A stretch of 23,044 bases of DNA from UBA2882 sp964619485 (lineage in GTDB: Bacteria; Bacillota; Clostridia; Lachnospirales; Lachnospiraceae). Shown here piece after piece: positions 16,743-23,044 of the stretch (position 1 is the first letter of the stretch; each line of letters begins with the position of its first letter). The translations under genes and the position numbers were made by a program. The notes below the pieces were generated by a model. That model was not told the origin of the DNA and did no database searches. It saw nothing but the letters and a program-made list of their open reading frames with translations. The DNA is taken from the NCBI GenBank assembly GCA_964619485.1, contig CAZUCI010000055.1, positions 1-23,044 of the forward strand, in the 5' to 3' direction.

Positions 16743-17894
16743 ATGAAATTATCAGATGAATTCGACCAGAATCATAACGTGAAATCAACCATTCCACTGG
16801 CAGCGATGCTGGTATGTGTGGTTGTTTTTATGATGCTTCTTGTTGGAGTCGTTTTTATGGTAAATAGAAAAGAGACCAGACCTGAAACAGATAATGCAGC
16901 CCTGGCATCAGATTCTTTGAAACAGGAACAGGAACTTTCCTCAGTCAGTCAGAATGAGGAGACGGACTATCCTGTCGGAGAATCCGATTTGACCTCTGAC
17001 CAGCTGGATTTTTGGAATATGTATAAGGAAGAGCCTGATTTGAATAAGAGCCTTGACGAAAGTGGAGAAAAGTATGCACAAAAGCTGGAAGAGCTGGAGC
17101 ATGGAGATGATGAGGAGGACCTTTCTGAGAATGGTACAAAGACAGAGGTTATTCTACCGGATGGAACCAGTCAGTGGGTTATGATTAATGCCTACATCAA
17201 AAAGAACAGCTATGATTATACAGGACTGGTGTATGAAGAACCATTTATGCGGTATTACACAGAGGGAAAAAAAGTTTCCAAGCTGGGAATTTTTCTGGAT
17301 GAAAGCTATGGGAGTGTTAATTTTGAAGACGTACAAAAGTCGGGCATAGATTATGCAATTATCAGATTAGGCAGAAGAGGCTACTCCACAGGGGTGATTT
17401 CTGCTGATACCAACGCTTACTCTTATATGACTGACGCATCCAATGCCGGGATTGCGCTGGGTGTTTCCTTTTTATCCCAGGCCGTGACGGAGGCGGAGGC
17501 AGTCGAGGAGGCCAATGCTGTGATTGCAACACTTTCTGAGAGTGGTTTTACGCTGAATTATCCTGTTTTTTATGACATGGAAATCGTCTCCAATGACAGC
17601 TACAGAACGCAGAATCTGACCAGAAACCAGTTGACCGCCATTGCAAATGCCTTCTGTAAAACAATAGAGGATGCCGGCTATACCGCCGCTGTTTACGGAA
17701 ACAAATACTGGTTATTGAGAAAGCTGGATCTGACGGCCCTGAGTAATCATTACATCTGTTTATCGCAGGAAAAGGATACACCGGATTATCCTTATGAATT
17801 TACATTTTGGGAATATACAAAAGAAGCAGCGGTGGAAGGCGTTCCTTCTAAGGCTGCTCTGTGTCTGAGTTTTGTTGATTTTGCATTGAGGTAG
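16743..17894 (+). CDS. Membrane-anchored GH25 family lysozyme
   Basis: GH25 enzymes cut the beta-1,4 bond between N-acetylmuramic acid and N-acetylglucosamine in peptidoglycan. A signal anchor spans residues 17-40, followed by a 140-residue acidic linker and the GH25 barrel from about 180 to the end. Catalytic-site motifs are GIFLDESYG (in place of GIDVSxxQG), YAIIRLGRRGYSTG, YPVFYDMEI (Asp and Glu of the active site) and YTAAVYGNKYWL. The C-terminal WEYT segment corresponds to the usual WQYT, but the later VDLN part is changed to LSFVDF. The frame is open from 16431, antisense to apbE. GAGGG (16733-16737), 5 nt before the ATG at 16743, marks the true start. The protein should act outside, tethered to the membrane. 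Confidence 0.88.
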   Translation: MKLSDEFDQNHNVKSTIPLAAMLVCVVVFMMLLVGVVFMVNRKETRPETDNAALASDSLKQEQELSSVSQNEETDYPVGESDLTSDQLDFWNMYKEEPDLNKSLDESGEKYAQKLEELEHGDDEEDLSENGTKTEVILPDGTSQWVMINAYIKKNSYDYTGLVYEEPFMRYYTEGKKVSKLGIFLDESYGSVNFEDVQKSGIDYAIIRLGRRGYSTGVISADTNAYSYMTDASNAGIALGVSFLSQAVTEAEAVEEANAVIATLSESGFTLNYPVFYDMEIVSNDSYRTQNLTRNQLTAIANAFCKTIEDAGYTAAVYGNKYWLLRKLDLTALSNHYICLSQEKDTPDYPYEFTFWEYTKEAAVEGVPSKAALCLSFVDFALR

Positions 17895-17903
17895 ACAGAC
17901 CAT

Positions 17904-18683
17904 TTATTTACTTAATTTTGCGGAAATGGCACATTGGTCATAAATCGCTGCATATTGTGATGGAGGAAGTCCATCAATATAGTTGACAGGGTAATCTTTA
18001 CAGATGCCCTGTTTTTTTGCCAGGTCAACGGCCTTGTTATAGGCTATGGCAGCTTCTGTTTCGCTGGTATAGCGTCCCACAAGAAAATCACCGTTGACAT
18101 GAAGATAAACGGCATAGGTGCATGCGCCCGGAAAGCCTTCCCGTCTGACACCGTGATAATGATTAATGATTCTGATATTGGAATAGCGGAAATCTGTTTC
18201 TATGCCATTGGCAAATTCATAATCACGGCCTTTTACTGCAAAATTCTTGATTCCATAACGGTTTAATACATTGACCTGCATTCCGTAATCAGCAACAAAA
18301 AGGTGTCCTCCTCTTTTCATGATCTTATGATTCCCAAAGTAAAAGAGGTCATCCATATCGAAGGTATAGATAATTTCCTGATTATAGTGATAGGAAATAT
18401 AGGAAGCATGCATATAAACTGGGGTCTTAAAATAGAGTCCATTATCCCGGAAATTCATGAGAATAATAGATTTTTCATAGGAAAGTACCATGGGATGTAT
18501 ATTGTCTGGAGAGAGAGAGCAATCCTGAAGGATGTTTTTTCCCTCTTCATAGGCAAGATTAGCAAGCCTGGCATCCGGAAAGCTGCCAAGACTGATATGT
18601 TTCCCCTTATATGTAAGACTTGCACGAAAATAGAAGGTGCCGTCTTTTTTTGTCGCTTTATAAATACCATTGTAATTTTTCAT
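17904..18683 (-). CDS. AP2-like DNA-binding protein with degenerate HNH-like core
   Basis: Two AP2-like units are visible. One at residues 3-52 (NGIYKATKKDGTFYFRASL, KGKHISLGSFPDARLANLAY) and one at 176-222 (YHGVRREGF, YAVYLHVNGDFLVGRY, ETEAAIAYNKAVDLAKK). Before the second, the segment GRDYEFANGIETDFRYSNIR (152-171) resembles the VDHxNGxxxDNRxxNLR core of HNH-AP2 homing endonucleases, but the catalytic His and Asn are missing. This suggests a DNA-binding protein derived from an HNH-AP2 nuclease; function unknown. A TTG at 18689 is in frame, but the ATG at 18683 is preferred. There is no Shine-Dalgarno sequence; the promoter predicts a start site at the ATG itself. It converges on the GH25 gene with a 9-nt gap. 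The 259 residues contain no membrane segment. Confidence 0.7.
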   Translation of the reverse strand: MKNYNGIYKATKKDGTFYFRASLTYKGKHISLGSFPDARLANLAYEEGKNILQDCSLSPDNIHPMVLSYEKSIILMNFRDNGLYFKTPVYMHASYISYHYNQEIIYTFDMDDLFYFGNHKIMKRGGHLFVADYGMQVNVLNRYGIKNFAVKGRDYEFANGIETDFRYSNIRIINHYHGVRREGFPGACTYAVYLHVNGDFLVGRYTSETEAAIAYNKAVDLAKKQGICKDYPVNYIDGLPPSQYAAIYDQCAISAKLSK

Positions 18684-18689
18684 ACTCAA

Positions 18690-18718
18690 AATATAACACT
18701 ATCTTAGCGAGATTACAA
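18690..18718 (-). promoter_or_regulatory. Extended -10 promoter of the AP2-like gene
   Basis: On the minus strand TTGTAA (18718-18713), a 17-nt spacer and TATATT (18695-18690), with a TG at the extended -10 position, form a good sigma-A promoter. The expected transcription start, 6-7 nt after the -10, falls on or beside the A of the ATG at 18683, predicting a leaderless mRNA. Confidence 0.65.
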
Positions 18719-18760
18719 TTTTAGAAATAATTGTTCCACTGCTTGTATAGAATAATTACT

Positions 18761-18786
18761 AAGTTGTTAAGAAAATATTACAACTT
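18761..18786. repeat. Inverted repeat just upstream of the SleB-like gene
   Basis: AAGTTGT (18761-18767) is repeated inverted as ACAACTT (18780-18786) with a 12-nt spacer. It ends immediately before the AAAGGAGTGG ribosome binding site (18788-18797), so it could be an operator or a leader hairpin. Confidence 0.5.
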
Positions 18787-18800
18787 AAAAGGAGTGGACT

Positions 18801-19427
18801 ATGAAAAGAAAAGCTGGAAATTATCTGGTGCTGTTGTACCTGGTCTTTATTCTACTTTTACTGATAGAAATTATTTTTCATAATCTGCAAAAGACAAATT
18901 CTGTTCAGGCAGAAAAAATGGAGTTTGATATAAATGAAAGTGATGATGTAACAATTTCTTCCAAAGATGTGGAGCTGTCAAGGTTAAATTCCAGACCAAG
19001 AATGATTGAGGAGGGAGAGATTGTCAGAGAACCGGTCTGGAAGCTGACAGAAACTGACGAGGAGGCACTGCTTCGTATTGTGGAGGCTGAGGCTGGCTGT
19101 GAGGATGATAATGGAAAGCTGCTGGTTGCCAATGTGGTATTGAACAGGGTGAAAAGCGGAAAATTTCCCGGGAACGTCAGAGACGTGGTGTTTCAGGCTA
19201 CGGATGGAAAGGTACAGTTTACACCGGCTTATAACGGACGATACAGTTCCGTGAAAATTTCGGAGGGAACAAGGGATGCAGTGGAGCGGGCTGTGTATGG
19301 GGAGGATATCTCCCAGGGAGCATTGTATTTTGTTGCCGGAGGAGTTGCGGGAGCGGAGAAAACACAATGGTTTTATGAGCATTTAACCTTCCTGTTTCAA
19401 TATGGTGGACACAGCTTTTTTAAATAG
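18801..19427 (+). CDS. Membrane-anchored SleB-type cell wall hydrolase
   Basis: SleB/CwlJ-type domains (Hydrolase_2) are lytic transglycosylase-like enzymes acting on peptidoglycan, best known from spore cortex breakdown but also found in vegetative wall hydrolases. The 208 residues start with a signal anchor (8-27), then a linker of about 55 residues, then the hydrolase domain from 84 to the end. Its features are LLRIVEAEAG with the conserved Glu (E95/E97), GKLLVANVVLNRVKSGKFP, VRDVVFQ and QFTPAYNGRY. The short C-terminus ends in GGHSFFK, a normal end for the domain. AAAGGAGTGG precedes the ATG. It sits on its own after the divergent AP2-like gene and before thrC; no spore-specific partner such as ypeB is adjacent, so a vegetative role is possible. 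Confidence 0.88.
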   Translation: MKRKAGNYLVLLYLVFILLLLIEIIFHNLQKTNSVQAEKMEFDINESDDVTISSKDVELSRLNSRPRMIEEGEIVREPVWKLTETDEEALLRIVEAEAGCEDDNGKLLVANVVLNRVKSGKFPGNVRDVVFQATDGKVQFTPAYNGRYSSVKISEGTRDAVERAVYGEDISQGALYFVAGGVAGAEKTQWFYEHLTFLFQYGGHSFFK

Positions 19428-19491
19428 TATTTTCAAGGCTTTAAGGACATTCTATAAGCATTCCTTTTTCACAGTTTTTTATGCGCTTCCA

Positions 19492-19520
19492 TTGATAATA
19501 GCGGTGTGATGTGCTATAAT
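19492..19520 (+). promoter_or_regulatory. Strong sigma-A promoter for thrC
   Basis: TTGATA (19492-19497), a 17-nt spacer and TATAAT (19515-19520), with a TG extended -10, form a near-consensus promoter. The transcription start should fall near 19527, leaving a leader of about 28 nt, too short for a T-box or other attenuator. Confidence 0.88.
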
Positions 19521-19554
19521 AACGCGTAAAATTACGTTGAGGAAGGGAAAGATT

Positions 19555-21042
19555 ATGGAAATTTTATACAAAAGTACCAGAAGTGACAGTGCGCCGGTAA
19601 AAGCATCGGAAGCAATTTTAAAAGGACTTGCCGGGGACGGTGGTTTATTCGTACCAATGCAGCTTCCTAAGCTGGATGTATCCTTAGATGCTCTTTCCAA
19701 AATGACATATAAAGAAGTTGCCTATGAAGTAATGAAGCTGTTTTTGACTGACTTTACAGAGGAAGAGTTGAAAAGCTGTATCGAAAAGGCATATGACGAA
19801 AAGTTTGACACAGAAGTAATCGCTCCCCTGTCCGAAGCGGAGGGCGCTTATTATTTGGAATTATATCATGGTGCGACCATTGCCTTTAAGGATATGGCAT
19901 TATCTATTCTGCCACATTTAATGACAACCAGTGCAAAGAAGAACCATGTAGATCATAAAATTGTGATTCTGACTGCAACAAGCGGAGATACCGGAAAAGC
20001 CGCTTTAGCCGGATTTGCTGATGTGGAGGGAACAGAAATCATTGTTTTCTATCCAAAGAATGGTGTCAGTGCTGTTCAGGAGAAGCAGATGGTAACCCAG
20101 AAGGGGGCAAATACTCATGTCGTTGGAATTCATGGCAATTTTGATGATGCCCAGACTGGTGTGAAAAAGTTATTTGGAGATAAGGAGCTTGCAAAGGAGA
20201 TGGATGAAAAGGGATTCCAGTTCTCATCTGCTAACTCTATCAATATTGGACGTCTGGTTCCACAGATCGTTTATTATGTGTATTCCTATGCAACCTTGCT
20301 GGATCAGGAAAAGCTTTCAAATGGAGAGACAATGAACGTTGTTGTTCCAACTGGTAACTTTGGAAATATCCTGGCTGCTTATTATGCAAAGAATATGGGA
20401 CTTCCAATCGGAAAACTGATTTGTGCTTCCAACGATAATAAAGTTTTGTTTGATTTCTTCCAGAACGGAACCTATGACAGAAACAGAGACTTTATTTTAA
20501 CAAGCTCTCCATCCATGGATATTTTAATTTCATCTAATTTGGAAAGACTGATTTACAAAATTGCCGGCAATGATGCCGTTAAGAACGCAGAGCTGATGAG
20601 CGCATTAACCCAGAAGGGTGCTTATTCCATCACGGATGATATGAAAAAAGAGCTTTTTGATTTTGTTGGCGGATACGCAAGTGAGGATGAATGCTTTGCC
20701 ATGATTAAGAAGCTTTATGAAGATTGTGGTTATGTAATTGATACCCATACCGCAGTTGCTGCAGCAGCCTATGAGAAATACAAAGCTGCAACCGGTGATA
20801 CCACAAAGACAGTTATTGCCTCCACCGCAAGCCCATATAAATTTACAAGAAGCGTAATGAAAGCAATTGATTCCAAATATGAGAATATGGAAGACTTCGC
20901 ATTAATCGACGAACTGTCCAAAATCTCCAATACAGAGATTCCAAAGGCCATCGAAGAAATCCGTACAGCACCTGTATTACATGATACAATCTGTGACAAG
21001 GATGAGATGAAGGATGTTGTTAAGAGGTTCTTGGGAATGTAG
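19555..21042 (+). CDS. thrC: Threonine synthase
   Basis: ThrC converts O-phospho-homoserine to threonine with PLP. The N-terminus ILYKSTRSDSAPVKASEAIL and the GLAGDGGLFVP segment are typical of the longer yeast/E. coli-type threonine synthases. The PLP lysine is K112 in HGATIAFKDMALS. The phosphate/glycine loop TATSGDTGKAAL (about 140-151), FSSANSINIGRLVPQ and VPTGNFGNILAAYYAKNMG are all present. A TTG at 19537 is in frame, but AGGAAGGG (19540-19547) is placed for the ATG at 19555, giving 495 residues. It has its own strong promoter and no terminator for about 390 nt downstream. No hom or thrB gene is adjacent, so the pathway is scattered. Confidence 0.96.
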   Translation: MEILYKSTRSDSAPVKASEAILKGLAGDGGLFVPMQLPKLDVSLDALSKMTYKEVAYEVMKLFLTDFTEEELKSCIEKAYDEKFDTEVIAPLSEAEGAYYLELYHGATIAFKDMALSILPHLMTTSAKKNHVDHKIVILTATSGDTGKAALAGFADVEGTEIIVFYPKNGVSAVQEKQMVTQKGANTHVVGIHGNFDDAQTGVKKLFGDKELAKEMDEKGFQFSSANSINIGRLVPQIVYYVYSYATLLDQEKLSNGETMNVVVPTGNFGNILAAYYAKNMGLPIGKLICASNDNKVLFDFFQNGTYDRNRDFILTSSPSMDILISSNLERLIYKIAGNDAVKNAELMSALTQKGAYSITDDMKKELFDFVGGYASEDECFAMIKKLYEDCGYVIDTHTAVAAAAYEKYKAATGDTTKTVIASTASPYKFTRSVMKAIDSKYENMEDFALIDELSKISNTEIPKAIEEIRTAPVLHDTICDKDEMKDVVKRFLGM

Positions 21043-21088
21043 GAATGAAACGTTGGAATGAAAAAGAGAATGAAAAGAAGGAATGAAA
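21043..21088 (+). repeat. Four GAATGAAA repeats after thrC
   Basis: GAATGAAA occurs at 21043, 21056, 21068 and 21081, a spacing of 12-13 nt, starting right after the thrC stop codon. Confidence 0.75.
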
Positions 21089-21152
21089 AGGTCTGGGCTG
21101 CTTTAAGTGGAACGTTAGCTTAGAAATTGAAGGGTACTGAATAGACAACCAC

Positions 21153-21224
21153 TTAAATGCTTGAAAACTTGAAAGCTTGATAATTTGAAAGCTTGGTAGT
21201 TTGATGTCATGATAGCTTGATAGG
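21153..21224 (+). repeat. Octanucleotide tandem repeat array
   Basis: Nine 8-bp units with consensus TTGAAAGC run without gaps from 21153. Units at 21169 and 21185 are identical; others differ at one to four positions. It is a degenerate microsatellite that also explains spurious reading frames here. Confidence 0.8.
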
Positions 21225-21232
21225 GCAAATTT

Positions 21233-21246
21233 TCTTGTATACAAGA
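21233..21246. promoter_or_regulatory. Perfect 14-bp palindrome, possible operator
   Basis: TCTTGTATACAAGA is a perfect palindrome. Its core TTGTATACAA fits the TNGTNNACNA pattern bound by FadR-type GntR regulators. No gene starts within 200 nt, so a regulatory role is unproven. Confidence 0.35.
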
Positions 21247-21315
21247 TTTTGCATGTCTTTTTAAGCCTTTTTTAACTCTTTTTTTGCGAACAATCACGGA
21301 AATGGCTAAAAAATA

Positions 21316-21412
21316 CATGCAATTATCGTGGGTGACAAATTTTTGCCCGTATTTTTTCATAAAAAGAGTGATAAAATACGGGCAAAATTATTAGAAGCAA
21401 AATAATTGCATG
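21316..21412. repeat. Nested inverted repeat (possible structured RNA or small mobile remnant)
   Basis: Outer arms of 11 bp (21316-21326 with 21402-21412) and inner arms of 15 bp (21341-21355 with 21373-21387) are separated by 14 nt on each side and close on a 17-nt loop. The two stems together would form one long hairpin. Confidence 0.65.
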
Positions 21413-21431
21413 CTTTTGGCAGGAAGAAGAT

Positions 21432-21469
21432 AAAAGCAGCCAGGATTAAGACTTCCTGGCTGCTTTTTT
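21432..21469. terminator. Strong bidirectional terminator between thrC and citrate synthase
   Basis: A 14-bp perfect stem (21432-21445 with 21454-21467) with an 8-nt loop is followed by T on the + strand and, read backwards, also by a short T run. It can end transcripts from both converging sides. Confidence 0.88.
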
Positions 21470-21522
21470 GGTAAGTTCTTCATAAATAACAGCATCATAA
21501 AGAGTAATGTCTTAAATAGCAG

Positions 21523-22890
21523 CTATTTTCTTTTATCAATATTTTTGTACTTACAATCATCATGAATTGGTTTATAAGCAGGACGAATGATTTTTCCGTT
21601 GTTTGCCAGTTCTTCCAGGCGGTGTGCACTCCAGCCAACGATACGTGCGATGGCAAAAATAGGAGTATACAGTTCATAAGGAAGGTTTAACATTTTATAA
21701 ACAAAACCGGAATAGAAGTCTACGTTGATGCTGACGCCTTTGTAGATTTTGCGTTCCTTGGCGATAACCTCTGGAGCAAGACGTTCTACCATGGAATAGA
21801 GGGCAAATTCCTTCTGGAGTCCCTTCTCGTTGGACAGCTTTTCAACGAAGGATTTAAAGATGACGGCACGTGGATCGGATTTGGAGTAAACGGCATGGCC
21901 TACACCATAAATCAGTCCTGCGTGGTCGAAGGCTTCTTTATTCAAAAGCTTGGCAAGATATTCAGAGACCTCTTCTTCGTTTTCCCAATCGGAAACCTCC
22001 TTCATCATATCTTCAAACATGCCAACAACTTTAATGTTGGCACCACCGTGTCGGGGTCCTTTTAAGGAACCGATTGCAGCAGCCATAACCGAGTAGGTAT
22101 CTGTCATGGAAGAAGTGATAACGTGGGTTGTAAAGGTGGAGTTGTTTCCACCGCCATGCTCCATATGTAAAACAAGGGCAACATCGAGAATTCTTGCCTC
22201 AAGGGGAGTATAGGTGCTGTCTGGTCTGAGAATATGTAATATATTTTCCGCTGTTGATAATTCAGGCTTTGGCGGATGAATAAAAAGGCTTGCTCCATCG
22301 TGGTAGTGCTTAAAAGCGTTATAGCCATAAATGGAAAGCAGTGGGAAAAGACTGATCAGCTGCAGAGACTGACGCAGTACATTTGGAAGAGAAGTATCGT
22401 CTGCGCGGTCATCATAGGAGTAGAGTGTCAGCACGGACCTTGCAAGAGTGTTCATCATATCCTTGCTTGGTGCTTTCATAATGATATCACGCACAAAGCT
22501 TGTGGGAAGTGTGCGATATTCACTTAATAACCTGGTAAAGGAAGAAAGCTCTTCCTTATTTGGAAGCTTGTCAAACAAGAGAAGATAAGAAATCTCCTCA
22601 AAACCAAATCTGTTCTCGGATGTAAACCCATGAACCAGATCCTTGACATTGTATCCCCGATAGAATAATTCTCCGTGTACAGGGATTGTTTCGCCGTCCA
22701 CAATCTTTGAGGCACGCACATCGGAAATGGTTGTCAGACCCGCTAAAACACCTTTTCCGCTGACATCGCGAAGCCCCCTTTTCACGTCATATTTTGCAAA
22801 TAAATCCTGCTCTATGATACCGGCCTTCTTGGACATTTCAGCCAAATGAATGATTTCGGGTGTAATACTTGATATACTTTCCTGTTCCAT
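21523..22890 (-). CDS. gltA: Citrate synthase (citrate/2-methylcitrate synthase family)
   Basis: The enzyme condenses acetyl-CoA and oxaloacetate to citrate, here probably feeding 2-oxoglutarate and glutamate synthesis in an anaerobe with a partial TCA cycle. The three catalytic regions are visible: His in LHMEHGGGNNSTF (about residue 245), His in YGVGHAVYSKSDPRA (about 330) and Asp in SINVDFYSGFVY (about 390). ELFYRGYNVKDLV near the N-terminus and GPRHGGANIKV are also typical. The frame extends to 22956, but the minus-strand site GAAAGGTGG (22907-22899), 8 nt before the ATG at 22890, sets the start, giving 455 residues. A 2-methylcitrate synthase role cannot be excluded from sequence, but no prp genes are nearby. 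The gene converges on thrC. Confidence 0.93.
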   Translation of the reverse strand: MEQESISSITPEIIHLAEMSKKAGIIEQDLFAKYDVKRGLRDVSGKGVLAGLTTISDVRASKIVDGETIPVHGELFYRGYNVKDLVHGFTSENRFGFEEISYLLLFDKLPNKEELSSFTRLLSEYRTLPTSFVRDIIMKAPSKDMMNTLARSVLTLYSYDDRADDTSLPNVLRQSLQLISLFPLLSIYGYNAFKHYHDGASLFIHPPKPELSTAENILHILRPDSTYTPLEARILDVALVLHMEHGGGNNSTFTTHVITSSMTDTYSVMAAAIGSLKGPRHGGANIKVVGMFEDMMKEVSDWENEEEVSEYLAKLLNKEAFDHAGLIYGVGHAVYSKSDPRAVIFKSFVEKLSNEKGLQKEFALYSMVERLAPEVIAKERKIYKGVSINVDFYSGFVYKMLNLPYELYTPIFAIARIVGWSAHRLEELANNGKIIRPAYKPIHDDCKYKNIDKRK

Positions 22891-23014
22891 TTGTAAAACC
22901 ACCTTTCTGTATAAAATTAAAGGGAAATGTTGGTTCGGTATTCGTTGTGTATCCAAAAGATAGGATGAAATGATTTGAAATTATCTGTAACCATAATCCG
23001 TGAAACTCATATAA

Positions 23015-23042
23015 AAAATATGTATTGGAAACCACATATTTT
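23015..23042. repeat. A+T-rich inverted repeat at the window edge
   Basis: AAAATATGT (23015-23023) is repeated inverted as ACATATTTT (23034-23042) with a 10-nt loop. On the minus strand a T run follows, so it could be a weak terminator for a gene beyond the window. The rest of 22891-23014 holds only the citrate synthase leader; I see no clear promoter there. Confidence 0.4.
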
Positions 23043-23044
23043 AA

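Larger units (their letters stand above)
21043..21522. other. Gene-free, structured intergenic region between thrC and citrate synthase
   Basis: I see no convincing gene in these 480 nt. In order they hold four GAATGAAA repeats, an 8-bp tandem array, a 14-bp palindrome, an A+T-rich stretch with T runs, a nested inverted repeat of 97 nt and a strong hairpin terminator. The parts are listed separately. The two flanking genes converge here. Confidence 0.8.

Noticed and set aside
18303..18707. Plus-strand frame of 134 codons over the AP2-like gene
   Set aside because: It is the shadow of the minus-strand gene, which has recognisable domains and a promoter.
19440..19554. T-box or riboswitch before thrC
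   Set aside because: The promoter lies about 35 nt before the start codon, so the leader is too short to hold one.
21058..21123. Tiny 21-codon basic frame on the + strand after thrC
   Set aside because: No ribosome binding site, built from the GAATGAAA repeats; no support beyond an open frame.
21020..21360. Two minus-strand frames with KLSSFQ-like repeats
   Set aside because: They are produced by the 8-bp tandem array, lack ribosome binding sites and resemble no protein family.

Overview
The window looks like chromosomal DNA of a low-GC, anaerobic Firmicute, most likely a gut Lachnospiraceae (relatives of Roseburia, Eubacterium or Coprococcus). This is inferred from A+T-rich codon use, strong AGGAGG-type ribosome binding sites, a CheV-type chemotaxis protein, a SleB-type wall hydrolase and protein families typical of that group. 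No phage, IS element or CRISPR array is visible. Most of the window is core chromosome.

Layout. (1) 1-960: cheV with its own terminator. (2) 1037-7400, all on +: a divergent SirTM-like sirtuin; a very acidic, repeat-containing single-pass membrane protein; hisH and hisF; ung, which overlaps hisF; and a diaminopimelate decarboxylase-family gene, closed by a strong terminator. (3) 7575-7657, minus: tRNA-Leu(CAA) with its own promoter and terminator. (4) 7728-15647, +: an RNase Z-like MBL hydrolase, a small zinc-finger membrane protein, polA, coaE, a long FtsA-like ATPase and walJ, packed tightly from 8599 on. (5) 15650-19427, an envelope region in mixed orientation: an ApbE lipoprotein (-), a membrane-anchored GH25 lysozyme (+), an AP2/HNH-derived protein (-) and a SleB-type hydrolase (+). 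(6) 19492-21042: thrC behind a near-consensus promoter. (7) 21043-21522: a gene-free but highly structured intergenic region (GAATGAAA repeats, an 8-bp tandem array, a 14-bp palindrome, a nested 97-nt inverted repeat and a bidirectional terminator). (8) 21523-22890, minus: citrate synthase.

How the genes fit together. hisH and hisF encode the two subunits of imidazole glycerol phosphate synthase, without the usual hisA between them. With lysA, thrC and citrate synthase they give the window a strong amino-acid theme. ung and polA are base-excision-repair and replication enzymes. polA, coaE, the FtsA-like gene and walJ form a housekeeping cluster linking replication, CoA synthesis and the cell envelope. 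The ApbE, GH25 and SleB-like products are predicted at the membrane or wall.

Most worth a second look: the AP2-like protein at 17904-18683, which seems to be a domesticated HNH-AP2 homing endonuclease with lost catalytic residues and a promoter predicting a leaderless mRNA; the orphan divergent SirTM-like sirtuin; the FtsA-like protein with beta-grasp-like modules and in-frame 36-bp repeats; and the thrC-citrate synthase intergenic region. Start codons were chosen from Shine-Dalgarno spacing and family alignment from memory. No database search was possible.
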